A program made the position numbers and the translations under genes. 64,000 nt of DNA from Heliocidaris tuberculata. Taxonomy: Eukaryota > Echinodermata > Echinoidea > Camarodonta > Echinometridae. This document shows positions 38,601 through 47,499 of the stretch, piece by piece. Numbering within the stretch: the stretch's first letter is position 1; each line of letters begins with the position of its first letter. Where the stretch lies: contig CM046835.1 in the NCBI GenBank assembly GCA_025618425.1, forward strand, positions 17,265,959-17,329,958, read 5' to 3'. The notes beneath the pieces are model-generated. The model worked only from the letters and a program-made list of their open reading frames with translations, ran no database searches and was not told the DNA's origin.

Positions 38601-41489
38601 TCACCATCTTCATCACCATCATCATCACCACTGTTATCACTATTCTACTAGCACCATTACCATCATCATCATCATCATCATCATCACCACTGTTATCACT
38701 ATTCTACTAGCACCATTACCATGATCATCACCATGATCATCACCACTGTCATCACTATTATCATCACTACCACCTCACTATTCTACTAGCAGCATCACCA
38801 TCTTCATCACCATCATCATCACCACTGTTATCACTATTCTACTAGCACCATTACCATCATCATCATCATCATCATCATCACCACTGTTATCACTATTCTA
38901 CTAGCACCATTACCATGATCATCACCATGATCATCACCACTGTCATCACTATTATCATCACTACCACCTCACTATTCTACTAGCACCATTACCATCATCA
39001 TCACCATCATCATCACCACTGTTATCACTATTCTACTAGCACCATTACCATCATCATCATCATCATCATCATCATCACCACTGTTATCACTATTCTACTA
39101 GCACCATTACCATGATCATCACCATGATCATCACCACTGTCATCACTATTATCATCACTACCACCTCACTATTCTACTAGCAGCATCACCATCATCATCA
39201 CCATCATCATCACCACTGTTATCACTATTCTACTAGCACCATTACCATCATCATCATCATCATCATCATCATCACCACTGTTATCACTATTCTACTAGCA
39301 CCATTACCATGATCATCACCATGATCATCACCACTGTCATCACTATTATCATCACTACCACCTCACTATTCTACTAGCAGCATCACCATCTTCATCACCA
39401 TCATCATCACCACTGTTATCACTATTCTACTAGCACCATTACCATCATCATCATCATCATCATCATCACCACTGTTATCACTATTCTACTAGCACCATTA
39501 CCATGATCATCACCATCATCATCACCACTGTCATCACTATTATCATCACTACCACCTCACTATTCTACTAGCAGCATCACCATCTTCATCACCATCATCA
39601 TCACCACTGTTATCACTATTCTACTAGCACCATTACCATCATCATCATCATCATCATCATCACCACTGTTATCACTATTCTACTAGCACCATTACCATCA
39701 TCATCATCATCATCACCACCACTGTTATCACTATTCTACTAGCACCATTACCATCATCATCACCATGATCATCAACACCATCATTCATTTTCATACAAAC
39801 CATTTTTCTTCATTCTTACCAGGCATCACCGTCATCATCATAACAATAATCATCATCCTCAATCATGCTTCATCACCACCATCATCATCATCACCATTAC
39901 CCTCAATCATCACCAACATCACCACCACCATTGTTATCACTATTATCATCACCACAACCCCATTACAATAACCCCATCATCATCATCATCATCATCATCG
40001 CCACCACCACCATCATTGCATCACTATCACTACCAACACCGCTACCACCACTATCATCATTATCATCATCATCACCATCACCACAGCTATCACTATTATG
40101 AGCACCACAACTATCACCATCATCATCACTACCATAATTGTTACCAACACTATCAAAGCTGCCATGATCACAATGATTAGCATTACCATTCACAACATCT
40201 TCACTATCACTTTGTATAAACATTAGTACTATTATTTCAAAAGTTGCTGCACCACTTGTCCTAAAAAAAAAAAAATAAATAAAAAAAAAATCTCACCAAA
40301 GTGAAAAGGGTGCACACGACACAGAGGCCAGCAAACACTGCAATGAAGACGTGCACTTTATGGTGGTCCTCATCAGTGTAAAGGGGGTTCTTGCACTGGA
40401 TACCACACCCCTCAACATTCTCGTACCAACTCTTCTCATTGTCTGTCTCTACCAGTGGTGGTTCACATTCCCCTGTTAAGTTAAAGGTCACTGCTTTGTA
40501 GGTGTTCTGTTTGAAGAAAAAAAAAGATTGTAAAAAAGACGAGAATTTTCATCACATCCACTCAGGTTACAGATTAAGCAATCATAATCAGTTGTTATTT
40601 AACATCCATAAAATAAAAGATAGGAAATATAGTTAATACACCTTTCAAAACGGATAAGTCCAAACTTTCAAACCTTTTCTTTTTCTGTTGTTGAAAAAAA
40701 AAAATCTCACAAATTATAATTTAGAACGAATAAATTTCAGAAAAATGCTTGATAGTGTGAACCCTACAGGTAGATCACATGAGAACAAAAGGCATTCTTG
40801 GCAAGAAAAAATTCTTCAATGATAAAAACAGAAAAATATACATATTCTTAATTGAATCTAGTGCTGACGAATGTGGTACTGCTAGATATAGTACTGCTAA
40901 ATCATCCCCAGAATTTGATAGGGCACATACATGTGTATGGGGGAAAAAAAAGGAATCCATGGGATAATAACAGATAGTTACACATGTATAATCTCAGTTG
41001 GCGGAAACTCACTGGTTCATTGCATTCCCTTGGCATGTACTCTTCGTTGCACTGCAAAAAATGAGGCCATCCCCTTTCAAGCTCCACAATCCTACAGGGG
41101 GACTGTACCACAGAGCACATATCAAAGCTGGGCAGCTCCACCCGCCCATCCTCACACTTTGGCATGTAGACGGCACAGAGCAGTGGCTGCACAACCTCCC
41201 AGCACTTTGGAACATTCCGAAGCCCTTTCCACATGATGAGCTTTTCGTTGACCTCCTCGATAGTCAAGGAATCATTGGCAAGGGACAGAGATGTGTGAGT
41301 GTGCGAGATCTCTGTGCCGAGGCACTGTGTCATGTTGTCGGGGAGGGGCGTGCAGACAGCAGGGCGTGTGCAGTCGTTGCCCGTGGTGATAGAGAAGTTG
41401 ACAGACAGCTGGGCATGGAGGGTGGGGCTTAAGATAAGGAGGATAAAGCCTGACCATGGTGTCAACGTTTGAAAACTTGACACACCCAT
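24754..41489 (-). CDS. SMO: Smoothened (SMO), Hedgehog-pathway 7TM receptor, 11 coding exons, complete
   Basis: Smoothened is the class F GPCR-like transducer of Hedgehog signalling, acting at the plasma membrane and primary cilium downstream of Patched. The eleven exons listed separately join without frame conflict into 2325 nt, 774 residues plus stop. Seen in the translation: hydrophobic signal peptide (about 1-26); cysteine-rich domain (about 40-157) with Cys 40, 46, 56, 96, 105, 112, 125, 132, 147 and 156 and the block [12 protein letters not shown]; linker with [14 protein letters not shown] (184-197); seven membrane segments (about 210-233, 243-265, 294-320, 337-357, 381-406, 431-453, 499-522); the WVW motif (518-520); helix 8 and [10 protein letters not shown] (547-556); SFESVSHDD (574-582); and a basic cluster KKRRRR (683-688) in the tail. 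Family knowledge: these blocks separate SMO from the Frizzled receptors. Odd point: Glu453 sits where human SMO has Asp473. No break or stop was found. Identification is very secure; individual splice sites are predictions. Confidence 0.96.
25596..25748 (-). CDS. SMO: SMO exon: middle C-tail
   Basis: The acceptor is TTTGCACAG before 25748 and the donor CCAG|GTGAGT at 25595/25596. Residues 585-635. The segment [20 protein letters not shown] resembles the SSAWAQ...VARRGA block of vertebrate SMO. The rest is low-complexity tail. Confidence 0.9.
26630..26781 (-). CDS. SMO: SMO exon: helix 8 and proximal C-tail
   Basis: The acceptor is TTTTATAG before 26781 and the donor GATAG|GTGAGC at 26629/26630. 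Residues 534-585. [15 protein letters not shown] is the conserved juxtamembrane block. [12 protein letters not shown] is a serine/acidic stretch like the one phosphorylated in vertebrate SMO; phosphorylation here is inference. Confidence 0.94.
27431..27625 (-). CDS. SMO: SMO exon: extracellular loop 3, TM7 and helix 8 start
   Basis: The acceptor is GCTTTTCAG before 27625 and the donor AGAAA|GTAAGC at 27430/27431. Residues 469-534. It carries CEANVTL (glycosylation sequon), TM7 and MSMWVWTP, then IWKRMWRK, the Trp/basic start of helix 8 that in vertebrates bears on ciliary localisation. Confidence 0.95.
27975..28083 (-). CDS. SMO: SMO exon: TM6 and start of extracellular loop 3
   Basis: The acceptor is CTCTCTAG before 28083 and the donor TTTAGT|GTAAGT at 27974/27975. 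Residues 433-469: TM6 ([18 protein letters not shown]), then [15 protein letters not shown]. In CHLYEF the Glu is residue 453, aligned by eye with human Asp473 of CHFYDF. Confidence 0.95.
28295..28387 (-). CDS. SMO: SMO exon: intracellular loop 3
   Basis: A short 93 nt exon with acceptor TGTTTACAG before 28387 and donor ATAG|GTAAGA at 28294/28295. It encodes about residues 402-432, including [17 protein letters not shown], matching the loop between TM5 and TM6. Phase 1 in and out. Confidence 0.94.
28455..28500. repeat. (GAT)n microsatellite in SMO intron
   Basis: About 15 GAT triplets. The poly-Met frame across it is an artefact. Confidence 0.95.
28872..28995 (-). CDS. SMO: SMO exon: extracellular loop 2 and TM5
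   Basis: The acceptor is TGTTGTAG before 28995 and the donor CAGG|GTAAGC at 28871/28872. The 124 nt encode residues 361-401 and one base of 402. It begins [16 protein letters not shown], the loop-2 signature of the family, followed by TM5 ([19 protein letters not shown]). Confidence 0.95.
29098..29215 (-). mobile_element. Retroposon tail with (AAT)n in SMO intron
   Basis: On the minus strand, GGCGCCTTATAAATCTTC runs into an (ATT)n tract, the usual form of a SINE/LINE 3' tail. The 5' border is not definable. Confidence 0.4.
29539..29758 (-). CDS. SMO: SMO exon: TM3 to TM4
   Basis: The acceptor is CATTCAAG before 29758 and the donor CAG|GTATGC at 29538/29539. The 220 nt encode residues 287 (split) to 360. 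TM3 ([20 protein letters not shown]), the intracellular HGKTAYFHL segment and TM4 are all present and close to vertebrate SMO. Confidence 0.96.
30104..30695. mobile_element. TTAA-flanked fold-back MITE in SMO intron
   Basis: TTAA (30104-30107) then AGGGAAATCCAACCT at the left; AGGTTGGATTGCCCT then TTAA (30692-30695) at the right. Long diverged inverted arms extend inward (AGTTTGAACGAAATCGGAC against GTCCGATTTCTTTCAAACT). TTAA duplication is characteristic of piggyBac-type transposition. No transposase. Confidence 0.7.
31140..31164. repeat. 9-bp perfect hairpin next to (AT)n
   Basis: GCCCGTGGA and TCCACGGGC flank a 7-base loop, just right of an (AT)n tract at about 31108-31122. Flanking TAGCTGAA / GCTAGCT partly extends the stem. 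Confidence 0.6.
31840..32610. repeat. Poly-G and poly-C runs in SMO intron
   Basis: Homopolymer runs occur near 31843-31862 (G), 32087, 32265-32287, 32383 and 32577-32607 (C), with (CAAA)n between. Such runs are prone to length error in assembly. Confidence 0.85.
33131..33303 (-). CDS. SMO: SMO exon: end of TM1, loop, TM2
   Basis: The frame needs the upstream acceptor ATCAACAG before 33303, giving CTFFADW and then [20 protein letters not shown] second, more pyrimidine-rich acceptor CTTTGCAG lies 16 nt further on and would shift the frame. The exon carries the conserved block [17 protein letters not shown] (267-283). The donor is CAAG|GTTAGC at 33130/33131. Length 173 nt, phase 0 in and 2 out. 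Confidence 0.93.
33490..33830 (+). pseudogene. LINE ORF2 C-terminal relic in SMO intron
   Basis: Translated in shifting frames: [18 protein letters not shown], then [20 protein letters not shown] and KTHLS. This is the pattern of the region after the reverse transcriptase in CR1/L2-like non-LTR elements. Frameshifts and stops show it is dead. It lies opposite in sense to SMO. Confidence 0.6.
33900..34640. other. Intronic DNA, A-rich, no feature
   Basis: An AAG/GAA-rich patch at 33935-34025, otherwise no repeat structure or exon seen. Confidence 0.5.
34657..34898. mobile_element. 242 bp MITE with 8-bp TSD, GGGGT...ACCCC ends
   Basis: Flanked by GAATCTAT (34649-34656) and GAATCAAT (34899-34906), 7 of 8 identical. 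The left begins GGGGTAACCTCGCTA and the right ends TAGCGAGTGGACCCC. The interior is built from direct and inverted copies of CTATTCATAAGGACCGCTAT. An 8-bp duplication fits hAT or P-type transposition. Confidence 0.75.
34910..37790. other. SMO intron, no supported feature
   Basis: AT-rich. A 93-codon plus-strand frame at 35363-35644 and AGAA-rich tracts at 36340-36800 have no exon signature that I can defend. Confidence 0.5.
37800..40230. repeat. ATC/ACC-rich minisatellite with ~195-bp higher-order unit
   Basis: From about 38100 to 39780 the module CACTGTTATCACTATTCTAC, TAGCACCATTACC and (ATC)n repeats. A larger unit of roughly 195 bp is marked by TACTAGCAGCATCACCATC at about 38591, 38785, 39175, 39371 and 39566. 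The edges decay into simple ATC/ACC repeat. It lies wholly within a SMO intron. Confidence 0.9.
40297..40506 (-). CDS. SMO: SMO exon: linker domain and start of TM1
   Basis: The acceptor is TTCAAACAG before 40506 and the donor is TTTG|GTGAGA at 40296/40297. At 210 nt and phase 0 on both sides it encodes residues 160-229. It contains [14 protein letters not shown], a hallmark of the SMO linker, and ends within the first membrane helix at CTLFTL. Confidence 0.94.
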
Positions 41490-41513
41490 TGCACCAGTGA
41501 AGACTGCCTCTAC
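41013..41513 (-). CDS. SMO: SMO first coding exon: 5' UTR end, signal peptide and cysteine-rich domain
   Basis: The acceptor TTCCCCAG lies just above 41513 and leaves 24 nt of 5' UTR before the ATG at 41487-41489. The upstream frame stays open to the acceptor, but the chosen Met gives a clean signal peptide ([13 protein letters not shown]). The exon encodes residues 1-159, including the whole CRD with ten cysteines and N-glycosylation sequons at 31, 52 and 72. The donor is CCA|GTGAGT at 41012/41013, phase 0. Confidence 0.93.
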
Positions 41514-41597
41514 CTGGGGAAAAAATATAGGAAAATATAGGGAAAAATAGGGGGAAAAATAATAAACAGCTGCAAATGAATTACAACCTTAAGCCTA

Positions 41598-42282
41598 GGT
41601 CACAAATACCATTAAGAAGTGCTACGAACGCCGTACAAACGATTTTTAGACCATTTCGTAAGATTTTCTCAAAAAGGCAGTACGAAACCAGCGTTCGTAG
41701 ACCGTTCGTAGACCGTTCGTAAGTTCGCAGCCTGGTCGATGGTCTTGACCAAGATTTTTTTCAACGTCGTACGAAACCCCCCTCTTCCTAAGGCGGCCGT
41801 ACGAACATCGTAAGAGCATCGTAAGAACCACAAAAGATTTTATAGGGTCGAGAGACAATTCTAGAAGCCTTAAATTCTTACGATAATCGTGAGAACACCT
41901 TAAGTTGTTCATAGAGGGCTCTTGCGACAAAATATATAAAAATTCATAAGATCTTCTTACGAATGACTTGAGAGTGCTATGAGTTGCAAGTACGACCATC
42001 TTGCGACAATAAAATTCGTAAGATGGCTGTAAGTCTGACGAAAGAATAACTCAAGGCATTCTTACAAAAAACGTACCAACTCTAGGGCTATTGTATAACC
42101 GAAAATCACTTCGTTTCTCAAGAAGGTCTTAAGTTGTTCTTGCAAATTAAACGGCATTCATACGAACTTCTTAAGAAGGCCGTAAGAAGCTATGCCCCAT
42201 CTATGAATCTCTACGAACTCCAGAATTCGTACGAACAGTGAGATTTGTACGAACGCATCATTCATACGAACCTTTGTGACCG
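41598..42282. mobile_element. 685 bp element built of CGTAAGAA/CGTACGAA words, TA flanks
   Basis: The ends GGTCACAAA and TTTGTGACC are inverted and flanked by TA (41596-41597, 42283-42284). The interior is filled with variants of TTCGTAAGA, CGTACGAAC and their reverse complements in both orientations. It lies just upstream of the first SMO coding exon, in the presumed first intron. The TA duplication suggests a Tc1/mariner-type MITE, but this is tentative. Confidence 0.55.
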
Positions 42283-42299
42283 TAGATTTACTAGTTTAA

Positions 42300-43640
42300 A
42301 AGGCCCCACAAAATCATGAAATCTAATGTTTCAACATGAAAACGCATAGGAAAATATCATTCAGAAAAATGTAAAGGAATCTGTAGATCGAGAGGAGAAA
42401 CTTACTCCACCTTGACACTCTTCTCTTCTCCAGTTGAATTATTTTCTTCAGTATATAGGTCTTGTTTAAAGGTCATGTAAAGTTTTGGGAAGCCCTCAAA
42501 AACTGTTCGTCAGATTTCTTCAATTTTTGTTGATAAATAGCAAGATACTAGCAATACTAAGACACTGTGAAGATTTCGCCTCCTGAAGTTTAATATTAAA
42601 CAAATAAGAGGCAAAAACTAATTTATGTGCCGGGACAGGCACGTAAAATCCCAACAAAGGCAGCATGTGCTATACACTGTAAACACACGTGTAAAACCAA
42701 TGATGAGTAGCTACACACAGTGCACACACGCTGTCTCTATGCGAAGCCCCAAGATTGCTGTGCGGGGAGCCGTCGGGGTGGAAGGGTCCTAGCATAATGG
42801 CAGTGATCAAGCATTCCTTACAGATATTTACACTGAAATTCACCAGAAATCATAGATGGAATACCAAATGATCTCTTACAGACATCTTTTGATACAAGAG
42901 AACAACATGAGACTATATTTAACATGTTTCTTTCCAATTTCCTTTTTGCTACCAATACTGTACATGAGCTTTAAAGTTATCTCTAATATTATTTTTTTTA
43001 CATGTAATTGTTATTTTTCTGTTCTTGTACTACATTATTCATTGCCATGACTGTAGATCTAATAAATGTTGCTTGAACAACCTGCCTATTCAATTTGCTT
43101 GAAATATAAACCTGATAAAGTTGAACCATAAATGCTATGGATTAATTATCTCAGTAGAAGAAAAATAAAGGACTTTTAAAGTTTTGTAATTAAACTTATA
43201 CAAATTATCTATCCATTGGCATTACAGATCCATTGTACATGACACAATCTTGACAATCACATGAAGTTTCATAAGTTTCAACTCCCTTTCAAAAGAGCTC
43301 CAGCCAGATATCCCCCAAATATAATAGTTTTATTGCTGGTCTCTTCTAGCTTCTGTAATATGTTAAGTAGATAAATTTATGTAAAAGACAGGCTATAAAA
43401 CGTCAGATTTTTCGGACAACAGTTCCGATACAAGATTGTAGTTTGAATATATTTCAACAGAGTACTTAGAAGTCAGATTTATATTCACACGCACACGTAC
43501 ATGTATAATATATGCATTGAGCACACAACACGTACGTCTACCAAAAACTTTGATTGGGTTTGGAACGCATCTCTTGAGCTTGATGCGACAACAAACCACA
43601 TAACCTTCGTCCCATTCGTATAAAAAATCGAAATTTTTCC
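42300..43640. other. Presumed first SMO intron, no clear feature
   Basis: AT-rich, with one alternative minus-strand donor at 42405/42406. No coding exon seen. Confidence 0.4.
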
Positions 43641-43646
43641 GCTTAC

Positions 43647-43890
43647 CTACATCAACGTCAACCTCTCATGATACCACTAAATACCGATGTATGCCTTTCC
43701 CATCTCAATCGCATGCTAGTCTCAATTTTCGAAGTACATATGTAGTTCCTGTGCCCTCCATAAAGTCAATGCAGATACATGTACCATCGTTTGGAAGACC
43801 AACCTAACTGGAAGGATTATATGTTTGGTGTACTATCGCATCTCCGGTCCCACCAGCAGCCGTGAAAGTTTCTTGAAAGTCCAGTGCAGT
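43647..43890 (-). other. Candidate non-coding first exon of SMO
   Basis: The first coding exon begins with an acceptor only 24 nt upstream of the ATG, so at least one 5' exon must lie above 41.5 kb. A good minus-strand donor, GTAG|GTAAGC, sits at 43646/43647, with CCAAT and CRE-like sites just upstream. A rival donor, GGA|GTAAGT, is at 42405/42406. The upper limit is a guess; only transcript data can fix it. Confidence 0.3.
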
Positions 43891-43935
43891 GAGTCAGTGT
43901 GTGTGTGTGTACGTGCGTACGTCCAGTGGACTGGG

Positions 43936-43950
43936 TGACGTCATAATTGG
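43936..43950 (-). promoter_or_regulatory. CCAAT box and CRE palindrome, candidate SMO promoter
   Basis: Read on the minus strand, CCAAT (43946-43950) is followed by a perfect CRE palindrome TGACGTCA (43936-43943), a few tens of bases upstream of the candidate first exon. A short GT run lies at 43898-43910. The motifs are seen; promoter function is inferred from position. Confidence 0.3.
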
Positions 43951-43959
43951 TGTGAGCCA

Positions 43960-44530
43960 AGACATTCCACATTGAGAGGCATGTAGGCCTACAAATTTAC
44001 AAATAATTGCCAAACTCTCTGAATGTTAGTTGTTTATTTTGTTAATTTTTTGTAAAGTGCAGATATAAGAACATTTTTAAATACAAAGGAAAGAAAGCTA
44101 GAAAACGAAGTCCTGAATGTGCAATAATGTGCAGTGAATTACAAAGAGTGCAAATAAAATAATGTAACAGTTCTAAAGGGGAAATTGAAAATGTAGTGGG
44201 GGTGGCGGACAACTATCTACTTTCTTGAAGACACCAAAGCATTTAGAACTGAATTTGAAACAAAATAGATAAAGATTTAAAAACTATTTTAGCAAAGTTG
44301 CAATAAGTAAAGTATGATCATTACATCGCTGCTATATCAGTTCAATGTTTCTTCATTTACTGAAAATTGGATTTTCCCGAAAGGTGTTTTAAATAATGGC
44401 TCTGTGGATTGAAATTAAAACCGATAATTACGAGACCGAATAGAATCTATTTTGAATAAATATATATTAATATAATATTTTCTCTCCACTCCTTAATTCA
44501 TTCAGTGGCATAGCCGTCTTTTCATTATAC
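43960..44530. other. Intergenic, nothing found
   Basis: AT-rich sequence upstream of the candidate SMO promoter without exon or repeat structure that I can support. Confidence 0.4.
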
Positions 44531-44544
44531 GGGAAAGACTGAGG

Positions 44545-44796
44545 CAGTGGCGAATCCAGGGGGGCCGGGGGCCCGGGCCCCCTCCCCTGGGACCAAAAAA
44601 AGGGGCCAAAAAAATGCTGAGGACTTTTGGGGTTTTTTTGGGGGGGGGGAGTTTGCTTGTAAGAGATTTTTTTTTTAGTTAAAAAGGGGCCCAAAAATGC
44701 TGAGAATCTTTTTTTTTTTTTTTTTTTTTTTTTGCTTGTCAGAAAATTTTGTAATGATTGAGCCCCCTCCCTCAAGAAATCCTGGATCCGCCACTG
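44545..44796. mobile_element. 252 bp hAT-like MITE, CAGTGGCG...CGCCACTG
   Basis: Ends CAGTGGCGAATCCAGG and CCTGGATCCGCCACTG are inverted. Flanks GACTGAGG (44537-44544) and GGCTGAGG (44797-44804) match at 7 of 8, the 8-bp duplication typical of hAT. The interior holds G/C-runs and a long T-run. No coding capacity. Confidence 0.8.
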
Positions 44797-44864
44797 GGCT
44801 GAGGTAGCCAACCTAAATCTATATCGACAGAAATCCATCTCGTGTCGCACGCAACTCATAACGG

Positions 44865-45025
44865 GGTGAACTGGGACGCGGGAGAACTGGGACACTACCT
44901 CTAACTAAACAAATAATTAACCTTTCATAAATTAGTTACAAAAGGTCTTGACTATCATTGTTCACAAATACATCCACAGCTATTCTGCGATTTTGCATGT
45001 AGTTTTAATATTCACTTTGACTTCA
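44865..45025. repeat. Inverted copy of the 19.1 kb dispersed repeat
   Basis: Begins with CGGGGTGAACTGGGAC, reverse complement of the 19.2 kb copy, and runs through GTTCACAAATACATCCACAGCT. Confidence 0.75.
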
Positions 45026-45606
45026 TTTCTTTCTTCTACTTTTCAGTGTCAAATGATTTACAAGTACATGTACCACTTACAGCTATATATAGGTCTTACA
45101 TGACCTGATACTTAGCAGAAATATTTTTGCGATAAATACCAACACTAATATATGTACTGGGACACCTTGTCCCAATTCATCCCGGTTACTCTTTGTGTAT
45201 GTAAGGAAAATGAGCTTTTATCAGTCAAAATCCATAGACATATACATGAAAATATCTTTCTTATTTCATCAAAAAATTCGTAATAAAGTCATATCGGTCA
45301 ATTCCTTTTTACAGCTCATTCATACTACATGTACTTAAAACAAACTTGTGTGTAAAAAAAGTTTTAAAAAAGAGGGTAAATTATGAAGAATTATTTTTGT
45401 TTTGCGAAAAACCGTCGAAACTATAATGAATATTTTCAAAATTACAAAGCAAAAAGTGCCAAATCGCGATTCTTGTCCCACTTCACACCTACACTATTCA
45501 CACGATGAAAAGGCTACAGCCCAAGAGACGGAGAGTCCACGAGACCGACAGCCCACGCTCGCGGGCCTTCTGACAACTTTCAGACCGATATTGTCGGTCT
45601 CAAGGG

Positions 45607-46580
45607 CAGGGGCGTTGCTAGAACATTTTGAATGGGGGGGGGGGGGGTGTGACACCCAAATATATGCCGACAAATTTTTAGGGTGTGACACACAAAATTG
45701 CCGACAAAAATGCTGCATCTTAATCTCTACCCCCCATATATAATGATAAAAGAAAATCGCAGATGTAGAAATCTTGATCATAATAGGCCCATTTTCTCAA
45801 AGGGAACGGGCTGACGCCTTTTGCCCGAATATCAGAATATCAAATTTTCAATTTCTAAATTTTTGCGAGAGAGCGAAGCGAGCGAGCAATTTTTGTTTAA
45901 CTTTACGTAGTGAAAATATCTAGGGAACCTCGCCGCACAGATATGAAGCAATGGTTGCCCGAATATCGGAACTTGAAAATCCTCGGGGGAGGCTGTAACC
46001 CACTGCCTAAGGGGGACGCCTTTTGCCCGAATATCAACTTTCCAGTGTTTTGGCCAGTTTTCCCTCTCTCTTTTTAAAAAACTTTTCGTTGTAAAAATTT
46101 ATAGAAGAAATTCGCTGCCCAAATATGTGAATATTCAGCACCTCGCTGCCCAAATATGAAGTAGTGGTTGCCCGAATATCGGAACCTTTAGAATCCTCGG
46201 GGAGGGAGGGGGGCGGGGACTGCAGTCCATTGCCGAAAGGGGACGCCTTTTGCCCGAATATTAACTTTCATTGTTTTTGCGAGCGAGCGAAGCGAGCAAG
46301 CAAAAAATTTAACAAATTTTTCCTTCTTTGTTCTTTCTTTTCCTTTTCCTTTCCTTAATTTCTTTCTGTTTTTTTTTTATTTTAATTTTCTTTCCCTTTT
46401 CGTTTTTCTTTTCTTTTCTTTTTTTCTTCTCCTTTCTCTTTTGTCCTTTTTTTTTCTCTTTCCTCTCTCCTCTCCCTTTTTTCATCTCCTTTTTTTTTTG
46501 CCCACAGAGGTGTCGCATTTGCCGACAGCAATTTTGAGTGGGGTTGTGACACCTCCACACCCCCGGTAGCGACGCCCCTG
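45607..46580. mobile_element. hAT-like element, CAGGGGCGTTGCTAG...TAGCGACGCCCCTG
   Basis: About 974 bp with inverted ends. Flanking octamers CTCAAGGG and TTCATGGA agree at only 5 of 8, so the duplication is weak. The interior has tandem-like copies of CTTTTGCCCGAATATCA and the GAGCGAGCGAAGCGAGC word, plus T/C-rich tracts. No intact coding region. Confidence 0.6.
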
Positions 46581-46675
46581 TTCATGGATTGTCTGTCTAT
46601 ACTGCGATGTCCCATTGCGGTGGTGGATATATAATAACAGTATTTTTGAACTCATACTACACGATTGGTGGAATA

Positions 46676-46767
46676 TAGAAGAAGAAGAAGAAGAAGAAGA
46701 AGAAGAAGAAGAAGAAGAAGAAGAAGAAGAAGAAGAAGAAGAAGAAGAAGAAGAAGAAGAAGAAGAA

Positions 46768-46808
<41 letters not shown>

Positions 46809-46809
46809 G

Positions 46810-46841
<32 letters not shown>

Positions 46842-47031
46842 AGAAGAAGAAGAAGAAGAAGAAGAAGAAGAAGAAGAAGAAGAAGAAGAAGAAGAAGAAG
46901 AAGAAGAAGAAGAAGAAGAAGAAGAAGAAGAAGAAGAAGAAGAAGAAGAAGAAGAAGAAGAAGAAGAAGAAGAAGAAGAAGAAGAAGAAGAAGAAGAAGA
47001 AGAAGAAGAAGAAGAAGAAGAAGAAGAAGAA
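46676..47031. repeat. (GAA)n tract of about 355 bp
   Basis: Nearly pure GAA/AGA for about 118 triplets, with a short GAAGAG-interrupted patch near 46790-46820. Poly-Glu, poly-Arg, poly-Ser and poly-Phe frames over it are artefacts. Confidence 0.97.
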
Positions 47032-47224
47032 TGACAAAACTTCAGGAGTCCAATGAATTTTTCAATCTTCTTTGCCATAAAAATCATATTGGTAAATGAA
47101 CCTTGTCTCCTTTGATTTTTTTAAACCCCGTACTATCCTTAATTGAATATATTGGCTAACTTTGCCGGTAATCAACAAAAAAAATAGTTCAAAAAATCTA
47201 GCTCATGCTGCAATTATAATTTTG

Positions 47225-47375
47225 ATAAGTGCCCCCTCTTCACTTCTGATAAGTGCCCCTTTTCCTATCTAATATGTGCCCTTCTCCTCTTCTCATGAGT
47301 GCCCTTTTTCACTTCTTATAAGTGCCCCCATTCCATTTCTGACAAGCGCCCTTTCCTCTTCTGATAAATGCCCCG
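47225..47375. repeat. Tandem ~30-bp repeat (TTCTGATAAGTGCCC)
   Basis: At least five diverged units of TTCTGATAAGTGCCCCTTTTC. Related words (AAGTGCCCTTTT, GGTGCCCCC) recur at 48060-48110. Confidence 0.8.
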
Positions 47376-47499
47376 TTTACCTATATTTCCTACTATTTCT
47401 TACAAAAAGAGCCATATCTGACTTCAAAGAATCGATGCGGCTTTATGTAGTAACAACATAACGTAACATAACAAAACATTACATTACTACAATGTAAGG

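Noticed and set aside
40902..41012. Reading the SMO CRD frame on past the exon (to 40902)
   Set aside because: A strong GTGAGT donor at 41012 and the phase-0 linker exon at 40506 show this is intron.
46482..47099. Poly-Glu, poly-Arg, poly-Ser and poly-Phe open frames
   Set aside because: Produced by the (GAA)n tract on both strands.
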